From Bradyrhizobium sp. BTAi1 (GTDB taxonomy: Bacteria > Pseudomonadota > Alphaproteobacteria > Rhizobiales > Xanthobacteraceae), in contig NC_009485.1 of the NCBI RefSeq assembly GCF_000015165.1, positions 6,839,501-6,903,500 on the forward strand: DNA of 64,000 nucleotides, given 5' to 3'. Under the pieces are notes generated by a model, which saw only the letters and a program-made list of their open reading frames with translations, did no database searches and was not told the DNA's origin. Positions 24,816-33,916 of this stretch are shown here, piece by piece (the stretch's first letter is position 1; each line of letters starts with the position of its first letter). The position numbers and the translations under genes are program-made.

Positions 24816-25919
24816 CTAATCGTCTCCCGCGTCGGTGTTCCATGCGGCGCCGGCGCTCCCGCCCTTCGCGCCCTTGCCGCCGAGCGCGCGCGGATCGACG
24901 AGCGACAGCACGGTTAGCGATCCGTCCTCGCGATCCTGCGACCACTCGGCCGTCTCAATCGCCATGTCCTGATGCACGTCCGCAAACGTGCTATCGACGA
25001 GCACGAGCGCACCCGGCTCCCAAAGCGTCCCGCCCTCGTCGAAAAAGCCTTGCACCGTCACATAGGCTTTCAGTGCGTTGCCGGCCTCGCGATCGCGGCG
25101 GGTCTTGGCGCGCTTCTTCGCACGATCCTTGTCGGTGTCGCCGTCGTGAAACACGATCACCGGGCGATAGCGGCCAACCTCGGCGTCGCGGGCAATGCCC
25201 TCGACTTGCAAGGCGTCGTCGCCGTGCCCGTAAGGCTTTTGGCCGCGCACGATCACGTCGGAATGTCGGCCGCTCCAATTGTGATCCCCCTCGATCTCTT
25301 TGATGTTCTGCCCCTCGATCAGGCCGCCGGCGTGCCGCTTCTTGCCGCCTTTGGTGATCAGGATCGAGCCGTCGGCTTGGCCGACGACGAACACGCCTTG
25401 CTCGCGGCAAAGCTTCTCGACGCACCGGAACGCCGTTTCGCCCGGCGTGATGCGGTACACCGGCACTTTCTGCAATTGCTCGTCGGTTGAAACGCCGACG
25501 CCGAATTTGTCGATCTCGGCGCCGATCTCGGCCGGCGTCTTGTTTTTGAATTGGTTGGTGTCATGCACCGCGCTTGAGTCGATGAAATCTTGCGACTTCG
25601 ATCGCCCCGAGATCGTGATCGTTGCCTTGTTGTGCGCGCCGAGTTTCGGCTGATAGCGATCGACATAGCCGCGACACACGAGATCGCCATCGAACATGAT
25701 GTCGATTTGCGTGCCGGCCTTGAACGTCCAGGCCGTCGCGGCCCCGCCCGGCTCGGCCGCCGCCTCGATCTGGAACGAGCGCGCCGCCGATTGAAACGAA
25801 GCCCGCACCATGACGCGGCGCCATGCCGTCCAAAGCGAGCCGTTCGCCTTTACCGTGACGATCGGCGTTTGCCCGCCATGGCCGAGGCCAAAGGCGAACG
25901 CCTCTGCAATGCTCAGCAT
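24816..25919 (-). CDS. Mu gp44-like baseplate hub protein
   Basis: 367 residues. Motifs such as WTAWRRVMVRASFQSAARSF, ISGRSKSQDFIDSS, CREQGVFVVGQADGSILIT and DHNWSGRHSDVIVRGQ are typical of the gpD/gp44 hub family, which connects the tail tube to the spike. It lies between the DNA-circulation-type gene and gp45-like gene, as in Mu. Confidence 0.87.
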   Translation of the reverse strand: MLSIAEAFAFGLGHGGQTPIVTVKANGSLWTAWRRVMVRASFQSAARSFQIEAAAEPGGAATAWTFKAGTQIDIMFDGDLVCRGYVDRYQPKLGAHNKATITISGRSKSQDFIDSSAVHDTNQFKNKTPAEIGAEIDKFGVGVSTDEQLQKVPVYRITPGETAFRCVEKLCREQGVFVVGQADGSILITKGGKKRHAGGLIEGQNIKEIEGDHNWSGRHSDVIVRGQKPYGHGDDALQVEGIARDAEVGRYRPVIVFHDGDTDKDRAKKRAKTRRDREAGNALKAYVTVQGFFDEGGTLWEPGALVLVDSTFADVHQDMAIETAEWSQDREDGSLTVLSLVDPRALGGKGAKGGSAGAAWNTDAGDD

Positions 25920-25922
25920 GGT

Positions 25923-27191
25923 TCACCTCGACAACGCCGTGATCTCGCGCGGCATGAAAAACGGATTGCGTACACGATTGCGGGCAACCAACTCGTCGGC
26001 CCGCGTCGGATCGGCGTACAAAAGCCAAGCGAGCGCCAACGAGGGCCGTTGCCGATTGCTTTCGACCGTGATCACCGGCGCGAGGTTGGTGATCGTTTGC
26101 GTGAGCCAGTCGATCACCTTGTCGCGCAAATCCTCGATCGCGAGGAACAGCGAGACATTTGCGGCCCCGTTGGTTTGCAACAACTCATTCTCGAAACGCT
26201 CGGCGATCTCGCCACGCGCCGTCACGCCATCTGGCCGCGAGACGAATGTCGTCCGCAAGATCGACTCGGCGTACGCGATCAGCGCCGCGAGCCGCACCGC
26301 ACGCGCGGCGGCGGCGGCATTGGCCGCGCTCAAGCGCTGCGTCGGCGTGAGATAGGCGGGCGCGATCGCAGTCACCGCGCCAAGCACCGTTGGCGATCCG
26401 CTCGTGTCTGGAAACGAGGCCGCCAATTCCAACGCGGCCCGCGTCGCCGAGGCCGCCGGCATCGCATCCATAGTTGTGCGCACGAGGCCGACGAGCGACG
26501 ACACGGCCGCCGAGGCATCGGCGCCCGGCGCCGCCTCGTTGGTGATCGATGTCGCGAAGCTTGCGACGAGCGGCGCGATCGCGTCGCGCACCGTGGCCGA
26601 CACGGCCGGATCGATTGGGTAAGACTGGCGCACGAGATCGAGCGCAGTTGCCGCCTGCGATAGCGTGTCGGTGACGGCCGCGACGGCCGCCGCCGGCTGG
26701 CCGGCCGTCGAGATCGCCGTCGGCAAGGTTTGCGCGATCGAGGCCGCCGCGTTCTCGGCAGCCAGGTATGCGACGTTCGAAAGCAGCGGGATCGAGATCA
26801 AGCCCGACGCCGCGCCCTGCCGAACGAATTTCAGTTCGAAGGCGACATAGCCCATTTGATCGCGCTGCGTCGCGCGTTCGAAGGTCTGGCACAACACCGT
26901 CACCGGGCCGAAATATGGCACCACGAGCACGCCGGCGCCGCGCGTCGCGAGCGCGGATTTCAGCGTCTCGGCGAGCGCGTCGGCGTTGTCGCCGTGCACA
27001 TAGGCCGAGCCGCTGTAATAGCGCGGCTCCTCGCCCAAATCCTCGACGAACGGATCGTCGCGATTCGGGAAGGTATGCACGACGAGGCCGCGCCCGCCCT
27101 GTTCCTTGTCCTGCTCAAACCAGAACGGAACGCCCTTGAACGATGCCGGCCAAAGCGTTTTGAGCCAGTCGCGCCCTTGCGCTGATGCCAT
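25923..27191 (-). CDS. Mu gp43-like DNA circulation (DNA_circ_N) tail protein
   Basis: 422 residues. The N-terminal ~90 residues match the DNA circularisation N-terminal domain (WPASFKGVPFWFEQDKEQGGRG, FPNRDDPFVEDLG). The rest is a long Ala-rich helical region. In Mu, gp43 is a tail/baseplate-associated protein. The start lies just after a 22-bp palindrome (27207-27228) and a terminator. Confidence 0.85.
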   Translation of the reverse strand: MASAQGRDWLKTLWPASFKGVPFWFEQDKEQGGRGLVVHTFPNRDDPFVEDLGEEPRYYSGSAYVHGDNADALAETLKSALATRGAGVLVVPYFGPVTVLCQTFERATQRDQMGYVAFELKFVRQGAASGLISIPLLSNVAYLAAENAAASIAQTLPTAISTAGQPAAAVAAVTDTLSQAATALDLVRQSYPIDPAVSATVRDAIAPLVASFATSITNEAAPGADASAAVSSLVGLVRTTMDAMPAASATRAALELAASFPDTSGSPTVLGAVTAIAPAYLTPTQRLSAANAAAAARAVRLAALIAYAESILRTTFVSRPDGVTARGEIAERFENELLQTNGAANVSLFLAIEDLRDKVIDWLTQTITNLAPVITVESNRQRPSLALAWLLYADPTRADELVARNRVRNPFFMPREITALSR

Positions 27192-27206
27192 GGTCGGAAC
27201 CCCTGT

Positions 27207-27228
27207 TTTTGTATCGTACGAAACAAAA
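27207..27228. promoter_or_regulatory. 22-bp near-palindrome, copy 2 of 3
   Basis: TTTTGTATCG followed by TACGAAACAAAA reads as a 20/22-match palindrome centred on CGTACG. It lies 15 bp before the gp43-like ATG and overlaps the T-run of the adjacent terminator. Other copies are at 11871-11892 and 38440-38461. Confidence 0.5.
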
Positions 27229-27252
27229 CGGCGCCCAAACCGGGGCGCCGTT
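27219..27252 (-). terminator. Terminator between tape measure and gp43-like genes
   Basis: A 9-10-bp stem (AACGGCGCC / GGCGCCGTT) is followed on the minus strand by TTTTGTTT. It follows the tape-measure gene by about 80 bp and splits the tail operon. Confidence 0.65.
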
Positions 27253-27334
27253 GACGTGTTGAGCGGGGTTGTGTCGGCCGAGCGATTTCATCGCATGGCC
27301 GGCCTCGCGTGTTGATCCTAGTGGCCTTCTGGCG

Positions 27335-29341
27335 CTAGGGCGCGGCCCCCGCTTCCGGCATAGACCGGCCGGTTGATCCCGAGGTGCCCGAGGCCGGCGT
27401 GTTGCTCGATCGAAACGCGTTGATCGCGTTGCTGATCTTTTGCTCGACGGTTGCCCAAAACTCGGAACTCGGCTTAACCGTCACCGTCGCGTCGAGCGTG
27501 GCGTTGCCCTCGACGACGGCCTTAACCGGCTCGGCCGTGCCGCCGATCCCAACCGCGCGTTGGATGTCCTGCACGTCGAAACTCGACGCCGGCATGCCTC
27601 GCCCCGGCACGCCGGCCGGGCCGTAACCCTTTTCGCTCAACTCGGCCTCGATCGCCGCGCGTTCCTTGGCGTATCGTGCATGCGCCTCGGCCTCGAAATC
27701 CTTGTCGCCATAGATGCCGGCGGCATTGTCGGCGTCGTCGAGCGTCTGCAAGCGGGCGAACTTGGCGTCATCGTACCGATAACCGCGCCGGCCCCGAGCG
27801 TCGAGAACGTCGGGCCGCGTCGCGATGTCGAGGATCGGCGCTAGCATCGCGGTTGCCTTGGACATGCCAAGCTTGAAGCCGCTCAAGCCTTCGCCCCGGA
27901 ACAGGCTCCCGGCATTGCTCAAGCCCGTCGATGACATATCGATGCCGAGCGCGGCGGCCATGGCGCCGAAGAACCCCAGCTCGGCGGCCGAGCGCTTCGG
28001 GTCTTTCTTGGCGCGCTCCGACATATAACTAAAGCCGCTCGCGAGCCAATTCATACCGCCCGTTGCGGCCGGCATGAACGGCGCCGCCGTGTTGCCGAGA
28101 TAGTTGTCGATTTGCGCGCCAATGGCCTTTTGCGCGACTTTCGGATCGTTGTGCAGGAATAGTTGCGCCGCGTCGAGGCCCTTCGCGCCTCCGATCAATC
28201 CCCAATCCTTTTCAACACGCGCCTTTTGCAGGAAGAACGTATTGAGCAACTGCGCCACCTGTTCGCGCGACGAGATCGAGGTAAACAGTTGCTGAATTTG
28301 CTCGTCGGTCTTGCCCTTGCCGTGCAGATATTCAACCGCTGCCTGCGTCCAGTGATACGGGTCCTCATGCCCAGGCCGCAAAAACTCGGCGCCGACCTTC
28401 ATGAAATTCGGCTTGACGCGCTTCACGTCGCCAACCTTGTTGAATTCGACCTTGCTCATGTCGATCATGCCAAGATCGGCGAGTTGCTTGACGGCATAGT
28501 GCTTCATGATGCCGCCGACGAATTGGCTATGAAAGCCCGACATCGCCTTGCCGGCGCCGCCGCCCTTGAACTCTTGGGCAATCGTCGGCGCCGTGGCAAG
28601 CATGAAATCATCGCTCAACGCGTTGGTCGCGGCGCGCCCGTACTGGAACATTTCATAGTAATCAGTTGGCCGAAGCGTGTCGCCAAAGACGTTGATCGCC
28701 TTCGCCATGCCGTCCATGTAATGCTTGAACTGCGCCTCGTGTTGCGTGACGCCCTTGATTTCCATACCCTTCGCAAGCTTGTCGAAATCTTCTTCAAGCT
28801 CCTCGGCCTTCTCGGGGTGCGCACCCATCGCCACAACCTTCAATTGGGCGAGCGGATCGAGAACCTTTGTCGCCTCCTCATAGGTGCCGACGATCGAGCG
28901 CACGTTGCGCGCCATGTGCAACATGCTAGTTTGAGAAAGCGCCGGATATTTCTTGGAGATGTCGGCGGCGAGATCGTTTGCCTCGGCCAATTCGTGTTCC
29001 GTCATGCCCGCCGCGCGCATGCGCGTTTCCTCGTGCGCACGATCGACCGCGACGCGCGCCGTGCGCTCAGCGATCGCGGTAGCGGCGCGCGATGCCTCAT
29101 AGGCGGCGAGGCCGCCGGCGGCCATCTTGGCGCCGGTGCCAATCGCCCGCGACGTGCGCTCAAGCCGTCCGATCTGGCGCTCGGCCGTCGCGGCGACATT
29201 CATTTGCTTCTGCACGTCGCGATTGAGCGAGTTGGCCGCGCGAGCAATGCGGCCGATCTTTTGCGCAACCGCATCGAAGGCGCCGCCGGTCTCGTCTTTG
29301 CCTTTGATGACGGCAAGCGCTTCTAGGATTGTGCTGCTCAT
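27335..29341 (-). CDS. Tail tape-measure protein (Mu gp42-like)
   Basis: 668 residues, mostly helical. The N-terminal half has long coiled-coil-type stretches with Mu-like tape-measure segments (AFDAVAQKIGRIARAANSLN, GTGAKMAAGGLAAYEA). It sets tail length and is extruded at injection. The start is three bases after the stop of the frameshifted tail chaperone, which preserves the universal chaperone/tape-measure order. Confidence 0.87.
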   Translation of the reverse strand: MSSTILEALAVIKGKDETGGAFDAVAQKIGRIARAANSLNRDVQKQMNVAATAERQIGRLERTSRAIGTGAKMAAGGLAAYEASRAATAIAERTARVAVDRAHEETRMRAAGMTEHELAEANDLAADISKKYPALSQTSMLHMARNVRSIVGTYEEATKVLDPLAQLKVVAMGAHPEKAEELEEDFDKLAKGMEIKGVTQHEAQFKHYMDGMAKAINVFGDTLRPTDYYEMFQYGRAATNALSDDFMLATAPTIAQEFKGGGAGKAMSGFHSQFVGGIMKHYAVKQLADLGMIDMSKVEFNKVGDVKRVKPNFMKVGAEFLRPGHEDPYHWTQAAVEYLHGKGKTDEQIQQLFTSISSREQVAQLLNTFFLQKARVEKDWGLIGGAKGLDAAQLFLHNDPKVAQKAIGAQIDNYLGNTAAPFMPAATGGMNWLASGFSYMSERAKKDPKRSAAELGFFGAMAAALGIDMSSTGLSNAGSLFRGEGLSGFKLGMSKATAMLAPILDIATRPDVLDARGRRGYRYDDAKFARLQTLDDADNAAGIYGDKDFEAEAHARYAKERAAIEAELSEKGYGPAGVPGRGMPASSFDVQDIQRAVGIGGTAEPVKAVVEGNATLDATVTVKPSSEFWATVEQKISNAINAFRSSNTPASGTSGSTGRSMPEAGAAP

Positions 29342-29344
29342 ACC

Positions 29345-29856
29345 CTACCCCCCGCGTCGCTTCCGCAACGCCATCGCGCGCCCGGCCCAACGCACCAACT
29401 CGGACAAGCCGGCGCGATCGGCCGCGTCGGCATCAACCATGCGATCGACGAGCACGACTAAATCCCACACCATCGCGAGCGGCGAGCGCTCGGCCGCGAT
29501 CTCGAATAGCTTGTCGGGATCGCCCTTGAACTCGCTATCCCGAATTTCCTTGCCGGCTAGGCCGGCTCGGAGAAAAAACCGACGATCGCATCCTTGACCG
29601 CGATCGCGTCCCGCACCGACATATTGTTCATCGCGAGCACCGGATCGGGCTCGACGATCAGCCGCTCGGCATAGGCGCGGATCGCTGCGTCGTTATCGAC
29701 GAGCGCCATGCCGCCCGAGGTGCGCACCCACGTTTGCGGCGCGCCGAGGGCGAAGAAGTCGCCGGCCGTCGGCTCCTGCACAACAACCGCCGAGATCACG
29801 CCCTTTGCGCCCTCGAAAGGCTTTTTCAGTTGAATGGTTTTCGTCTCGCGCGCCAT
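29345..29856 (-). CDS. Frameshifted tail assembly chaperone, gp41-gp41' fusion (-1 frameshift)
   Basis: If the ribosome slips back one base at 29572-29578, the gp41-like frame continues past its stop. It gains 75 residues (LRAGLAGKEIRDSEFKGDP...ALRKRRGG) and gives a ~170-residue product ending at 29345-29347. The slip site in mRNA sense is T TTT TTC, a canonical X XXY YYZ heptamer with both tRNAs re-pairing. Fused tail chaperones made by frameshift are a conserved feature just upstream of tape-measure genes. The extension has no start codon of its own at its beginning, so frameshifting is the simplest reading. Confidence 0.75.
29557..29856 (-). CDS. Mu gp41-like tail assembly chaperone (unshifted form)
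   Basis: 99 residues. KTIQLKKPFEGAKGVISAVVVQEPTAGDF is typical of the Mu gp41/E-type tail chaperone family (PF10109). It ends VGFFSEPA in the zero frame; the FF codons form the slippery site for the longer product. It sits between tail tube and tape-measure genes, where the tape measure's chaperone is expected. Confidence 0.85.
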   Translation of the reverse strand: MARETKTIQLKKPFEGAKGVISAVVVQEPTAGDFFALGAPQTWVRTSGGMALVDNDAAIRAYAERLIVEPDPVLAMNNMSVRDAIAVKDAIVGFFSEPA

Positions 29857-29924
29857 GCGTCGCCCCTTGAAATGATCGAACCGAACAGCGCCGGCGGGAT
29901 CGCGCCCGCCGGCGTCACATCAGG

Positions 29925-30314
29925 TTAGCCCTTAAGCTTCTGATACTGCGAACCCTCGATTTTCATGCCGTCAACCTCGCCGGTGGAAAGGTTGACTTTC
30001 GGTTCGCCGGTGAAGCGCGCCGAGGTGAAAATGTGGGTGCGGTTGTTGTCGTCCTCGCTGATCGTCGCGTCGATCGACAGCGCGCGCAACTGATCGTTCC
30101 ACGAGATGCCGGAATTGTCCCGGAACTTGATCTCGGCCGCGAACAGTTTCGGCTTTGCCATGTAGCAGGCCGAACCGTCCTGATTGGCCTTTGCATCGAC
30201 CGAGATATTCGTCGGATCGATGGTAATGTCGGCGTCGCTCGGCGCGTATCGCGTGCCGCCGATCGAGATCGAGATGCGCCCGCCGAAGCTGTTGTCGCCG
30301 GAATCGGATGCCAT
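29925..30314 (-). CDS. Tail tube protein (Mu gp40-like)
   Basis: 129 residues. GGRISISIGGTRYAPSDADITIDP at the start and the C-terminal KVNLSTGEVDGMKIEGSQYQ match Mu-type tail tube proteins, beta-sandwich subunits that stack inside the sheath. It follows the sheath gene as in Mu. Length fits the family. Confidence 0.88.
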   Translation of the reverse strand: MASDSGDNSFGGRISISIGGTRYAPSDADITIDPTNISVDAKANQDGSACYMAKPKLFAAEIKFRDNSGISWNDQLRALSIDATISEDDNNRTHIFTSARFTGEPKVNLSTGEVDGMKIEGSQYQKLKG

Positions 30315-30389
30315 GAGTTTTCAACTCCAAAATGATGACGAAAGCGCCCGGCCAATGACCGGGCGCCAATGAGACGAGGAGCGTTCCGC

Positions 30390-31889
30390 TTAGACGGCGG
30401 CCACGCCCGATGCAGTCTGATACTGCAAATAAGCCGTGATGTTCGCCGCGAACACGCGCAACTGATTGACGACATCCACCGGCAGATAGGCGTTGACCCG
30501 GTTCGCATCGTTCGGATCACGCTCGACGACGACATATTGCGCGAACACGCTCGCGTTCTCACACACGCCGAGCGCAATGAGATCGTTGTAAGCGTGGATC
30601 AGCGTGTTGCGGATCGACTTCGGCGTCGCGATCTGCGGCAGATTGAACGGGTTGTCATCCGCAAGCGCCTGCCGCGAATGCACGTTCGAAACCGCCGTGC
30701 GGAAGTAGCGAGAGATGAACATCAACTGAAACATCGTCTCGACATCGCGGAACGTGCCGTCGGCGACGCCGGCCGCCGTCGTCTGATACGTGGTCACGAA
30801 GCGATCAACAGCAACGAGGCCGTCGGTGCGCACCTTGCAACCGGCGATGCCGTCCGCGTAAAGCGCCTGACGGTCGCTCACGTCCCACCACACCGAATTG
30901 TCGCGCGGCGGCAGCACGCCTTGCAGCACGAGCGTTTGCAGCGGGCGCGACACTTCCGGCGCGTCGCCGAGATGCGCGCTCGCGAGCGCGGCGGCGGCGG
31001 CGGCCCACTCCCACTCGGGAGTTGGCGAACGCTGCGAACCGATCACGGTCACATGCTGATCGTTGCGGGTGTTGCCGAACGTCACGAGCGACGACAGCGT
31101 GCCGAACTGCGCCGTGAAATAGTGCCCGTACAACTGCTGAATGGGCGACCAACGGCCGGAACTGTCATTCAGGAAGTCGCGAACCGCATTGAGCGAAGTC
31201 GCGTCCGAATAGGCGCCGCCGAGGAAATCGTATTCCTGATCGCCGAGCGACGCGAGCGGGCCGGCGAGATCGGGCACGCCCGAGCCGCCGGTCAATCCGA
31301 CGATCGTCGTGTTGCTCGCCGACAGCACGTTCGACTCGTCGGTGGCAACGGCGAATTCCTGCCCGTTGAACACCGCGCCCTTGTGATTGGCCGTGACGTT
31401 CACCTTGGCCGGCGTGGTGCCATCGACGGCCGCCGTGTAGGGCAGGCCCATCGCGTTGATCGCAGTCGCCGCGTTGGTCGCGACATTGGCGCCTGTGTCG
31501 GCCGCGTTGACCTGAAACACCACGCGGCGGCCGAGCATGTTGAGGATCGCGGCGCCGGTGACGCCGGGCGCCGTGAACGTGGCCGAGCCGGCGGCGGCGG
31601 CGCCGGCGGGATCGGCGAGCGGCAGCGCCCAAATCGGCTGAAACGGTGCATTCTTGCGGGCGATGCGGTACATCGCGGAAAGCTGCGAACCGACGCCGAA
31701 CACTGCGTCGGCCTCGCGCTCATTCTGGATCGGGCCATAGACGACGCCAGCGGTTGCAGTGCCGGCCGCAAGCTTCTGGCCGATCATCAGCACGCGCGGG
31801 CTTGCCTGATACGGCGTTCCGCCGGAATTGATCTCGGCATAGAAGAACGGCACCAACTCGTTGCCGGGAATGTTGTTGAACAACACCAT
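30390..31889 (-). CDS. Contractile tail sheath protein (Mu gpL-like)
   Basis: 499 residues of the tail sheath family. MVLFNNIPGNELVPFFYAEINSGGTP is a typical Mu-like N-terminus. Internal segments include RVLMIGQKLAAGTA, and the C-terminal domain has LPVDVVNQLRVFAANITAYLQYQ. A contractile sheath makes this a myovirus-type particle. It precedes the tube gene. Confidence 0.92.
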   Translation of the reverse strand: MVLFNNIPGNELVPFFYAEINSGGTPYQASPRVLMIGQKLAAGTATAGVVYGPIQNEREADAVFGVGSQLSAMYRIARKNAPFQPIWALPLADPAGAAAAGSATFTAPGVTGAAILNMLGRRVVFQVNAADTGANVATNAATAINAMGLPYTAAVDGTTPAKVNVTANHKGAVFNGQEFAVATDESNVLSASNTTIVGLTGGSGVPDLAGPLASLGDQEYDFLGGAYSDATSLNAVRDFLNDSSGRWSPIQQLYGHYFTAQFGTLSSLVTFGNTRNDQHVTVIGSQRSPTPEWEWAAAAAALASAHLGDAPEVSRPLQTLVLQGVLPPRDNSVWWDVSDRQALYADGIAGCKVRTDGLVAVDRFVTTYQTTAAGVADGTFRDVETMFQLMFISRYFRTAVSNVHSRQALADDNPFNLPQIATPKSIRNTLIHAYNDLIALGVCENASVFAQYVVVERDPNDANRVNAYLPVDVVNQLRVFAANITAYLQYQTASGVAAV

Positions 31890-31968
31890 GTTGACGTGAC
31901 TCCTCGATCGCGCGGCGCGTGACGCCGGCGTTTTTCAGGTTGACGATTTGAGAGGGGAAGCGAGGCGC

Positions 31969-32298
31969 CTAGTTCGGCGCGTGCGGGTGCAAGCACGTCG
32001 CGCGGACGCGACACACGGACGGCTCGGGACACGTCACGCAATTTGTGAACGCGGCCGGCTCGGATGCCGCGATCGGCTCGGCCGGCGCCGGCGCCGGTGC
32101 GGCGGGCGCGCTCGCGACTGCAGTCGCGGCGGGCGGCGATGACACGACAACATCTTTGTCGCGAATGCGCCGCGTCCAATACTGATTGCCGGGCTTCCAC
32201 TCGCCGGCCGCGTCGAGCGGCTTGAGCGACGCCGGATCGCGCACGAGCACAACCCCGCCGCCGTCAGCCGGCGCGGGCTTCAAATAGACGTTTTCCAT
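31969..32298 (-). CDS. DUF2635 protein (Mu gp38-like)
   Basis: 109 residues. The first ~55 residues (VYLKPAPADGGGVVLVRDPAS..LKPLDAAGEWKPGNQYWTRRI) are the DUF2635 domain found just upstream of sheath genes in Mu-like phages. The second half is an Ala/Pro-rich extension with several Cys, longer than the usual ~60-70 residue family members. Its role is unknown. Confidence 0.8.
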   Translation of the reverse strand: MENVYLKPAPADGGGVVLVRDPASLKPLDAAGEWKPGNQYWTRRIRDKDVVVSSPPAATAVASAPAAPAPAPAEPIAASEPAAFTNCVTCPEPSVCRVRATCLHPHAPN

Positions 32299-33066
32299 TT
32301 ACGTTCCTTGCAGGTTGCCGGCGACCCCTTGCACCGACGCCGGGTTATTGGTGACGGGTTGCGGCTTCATGCCGATGCCGACGGTGTTGAGGTTGACGCG
32401 CGTCGGCATGACGTACGCCGCGCGGGCGGCGCCGAGCACGAGCGCCGTGAGATACGTCGAGCCGTTGAGCGCGCTCGCAATCGGCTGCAACGCCGCCGGA
32501 AGGCGGGCGAGATCGACGGGCGCGGTTGTCGGCGCCGGATCGAGATAGCTTTCTTTCATGCGGTAGCGCGCGCGGATCGTGCGGCGGGCGAGCCGGATTT
32601 CCTCCTCGCCGGATCGATGCGCGTTCGACTCCCAACTCTCGGCGATGCCCTTCGCCATGTTCTGAAACAACGCGCCGCTCGGCGCGAAGTGGAGCACCTG
32701 ATAGATTTCATCCTCAAGCGCGTCGAGCGCGGCCTCGGTTTCGCCGTCCGTCTCGCAAAAGTCGATGATCGGTTGCCCGCCATCGACGGCGAACTTGCTC
32801 ACAACCGAGATTTCGAACACGAGATCGACCTCGCCCTTGTGAAACAGCGGGCCGGCTTGCGCGATCTTAGTTAGGCTCGTCGCTTCCGTATAGACGCCGA
32901 TCAACGGCCGCTTAGCCTCGTCGCCGGCGAGATCATCGATCGGATCGATGCGCGAGTCTGAAACATATTGCTCGGCGATCGTCGGCCAAGGGCCGTTTGT
33001 CGCGAGCAATGAGGAGGGCCGCAGCGCTTCAAGCGCGCAAAGCCGCATGAACGTACGCGCGAGCAT
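32299..33066 (-). CDS. Mu gp37-like putative tail terminator/completion protein
   Basis: 255 residues, one base after the previous gene. The position (between the connector-like gene and DUF2635/sheath) is that of Mu gp37, thought to act as a tail terminator. Segments PLIGVYTEATS, GEVDLVFEISVVSKF and ETEAALDALEDEIYQVL fit a tail-completion fold. The protein is longer than Mu gp37, so the family call is tentative. Confidence 0.6.
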   Translation of the reverse strand: MLARTFMRLCALEALRPSSLLATNGPWPTIAEQYVSDSRIDPIDDLAGDEAKRPLIGVYTEATSLTKIAQAGPLFHKGEVDLVFEISVVSKFAVDGGQPIIDFCETDGETEAALDALEDEIYQVLHFAPSGALFQNMAKGIAESWESNAHRSGEEEIRLARRTIRARYRMKESYLDPAPTTAPVDLARLPAALQPIASALNGSTYLTALVLGAARAAYVMPTRVNLNTVGIGMKPQPVTNNPASVQGVAGNLQGT

Positions 33067-33068
33067 CG

Positions 33069-33467
33069 CTAAACCCCGTTGAGCGAGACGCGGACAAAGC
33101 CCGGCGTCGAGGGCAACACCTCATGCACCTTGAAGCGGCGCCCGGTGTCCTCTTGCACTGCCTGATCGCCGATGCGCGGGCGCCATGGCAGCAAGGCGAG
33201 ATCGAGCGACACATAGGGCCGCTCGCTGGAATGCGCCGCGCGCTCCGGCTGCACGCCCGGTTGCCGGAACGGGCCGGCGGCGGCCCGAGCGGCCGGCTCG
33301 GCAAACACGCAACGCACATGCTGCACCACGTCCCGGCTTGAGTCCGGGATCAATGGCGCGTTGCGATCGGTTTGATAGGCCATCGGGGCGAACGTGAACA
33401 GTTCGCCCATGACCCTATCATGCGTCGCCGCCGCAGCGGCAATCGCACGCGCAAACGGCGACGGCAT
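33069..33467 (-). CDS. Putative head-tail connector protein
   Basis: 132 residues from the ATG at 33467. The C-terminal motif VSLDLALLPWRPRIGDQAVQ..TGRRFKVHEVLPSTPGFVRVSL is like head-tail adaptor proteins of siphoviruses and myoviruses. It lies between the DUF2190 and gp37-like genes, where connectors are encoded. The longer frame to 33608 runs through the upstream gene and is rejected. Confidence 0.6.
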   Translation of the reverse strand: MPSPFARAIAAAAATHDRVMGELFTFAPMAYQTDRNAPLIPDSSRDVVQHVRCVFAEPAARAAAGPFRQPGVQPERAAHSSERPYVSLDLALLPWRPRIGDQAVQEDTGRRFKVHEVLPSTPGFVRVSLNGV

Positions 33468-33481
33468 GACGTGGACTCCCG

Positions 33482-33826
33482 TTAGATCGTGCTGATGCCC
33501 AGCTTGACGCGGCCGACGACATCGCCCGACGCCTGCACCGACAGCGCCGAGCCGACGCGGGTGTTGTTGGTGGCCGTCTTGGTGAAGTTGCCGGCGGTGT
33601 TGTCCCAATAGAGAATATCGCCGATCGCCCAGGCCGCGCCGGCCGCCTTCGGCACGCCGTCATAGACGCCACGCGTCACGATTTCGAGATCGTCGCCGAC
33701 GTTGACAGTCTTGTGCACGGCGCACCCGAAGATCGAGGCGCCGACGAGAACGAACTGCCCGCTTGCGATGTTCGCGATCGGGGCCGGAACGTTGAGGTTG
33801 GCGCCCTTCTGATAGTAGTTCTGCAT
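33482..33826 (-). CDS. DUF2190 capsid-associated protein
   Basis: 114 residues of DUF2190: NYYQKGANLNVPAPIANIASGQFVLVG at the start, GVYDGVPKAAGAAWAIGDILYWD centrally, VGSALS..VVGRVKL at the end. Such proteins are encoded just downstream of major capsid proteins and are thought to decorate or stabilise the head. That is also its position here. Confidence 0.85.
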   Translation of the reverse strand: MQNYYQKGANLNVPAPIANIASGQFVLVGASIFGCAVHKTVNVGDDLEIVTRGVYDGVPKAAGAAWAIGDILYWDNTAGNFTKTATNNTRVGSALSVQASGDVVGRVKLGISTI

Positions 33827-33916
33827 TGCTTGCTTTCTGTTGCTGGCACGGTTGAAACGAAAACGGAGATCGCCGGTAAGCGATCGCCGTTCAACTCATC
33901 AGGTAGTGCGGCGCGA

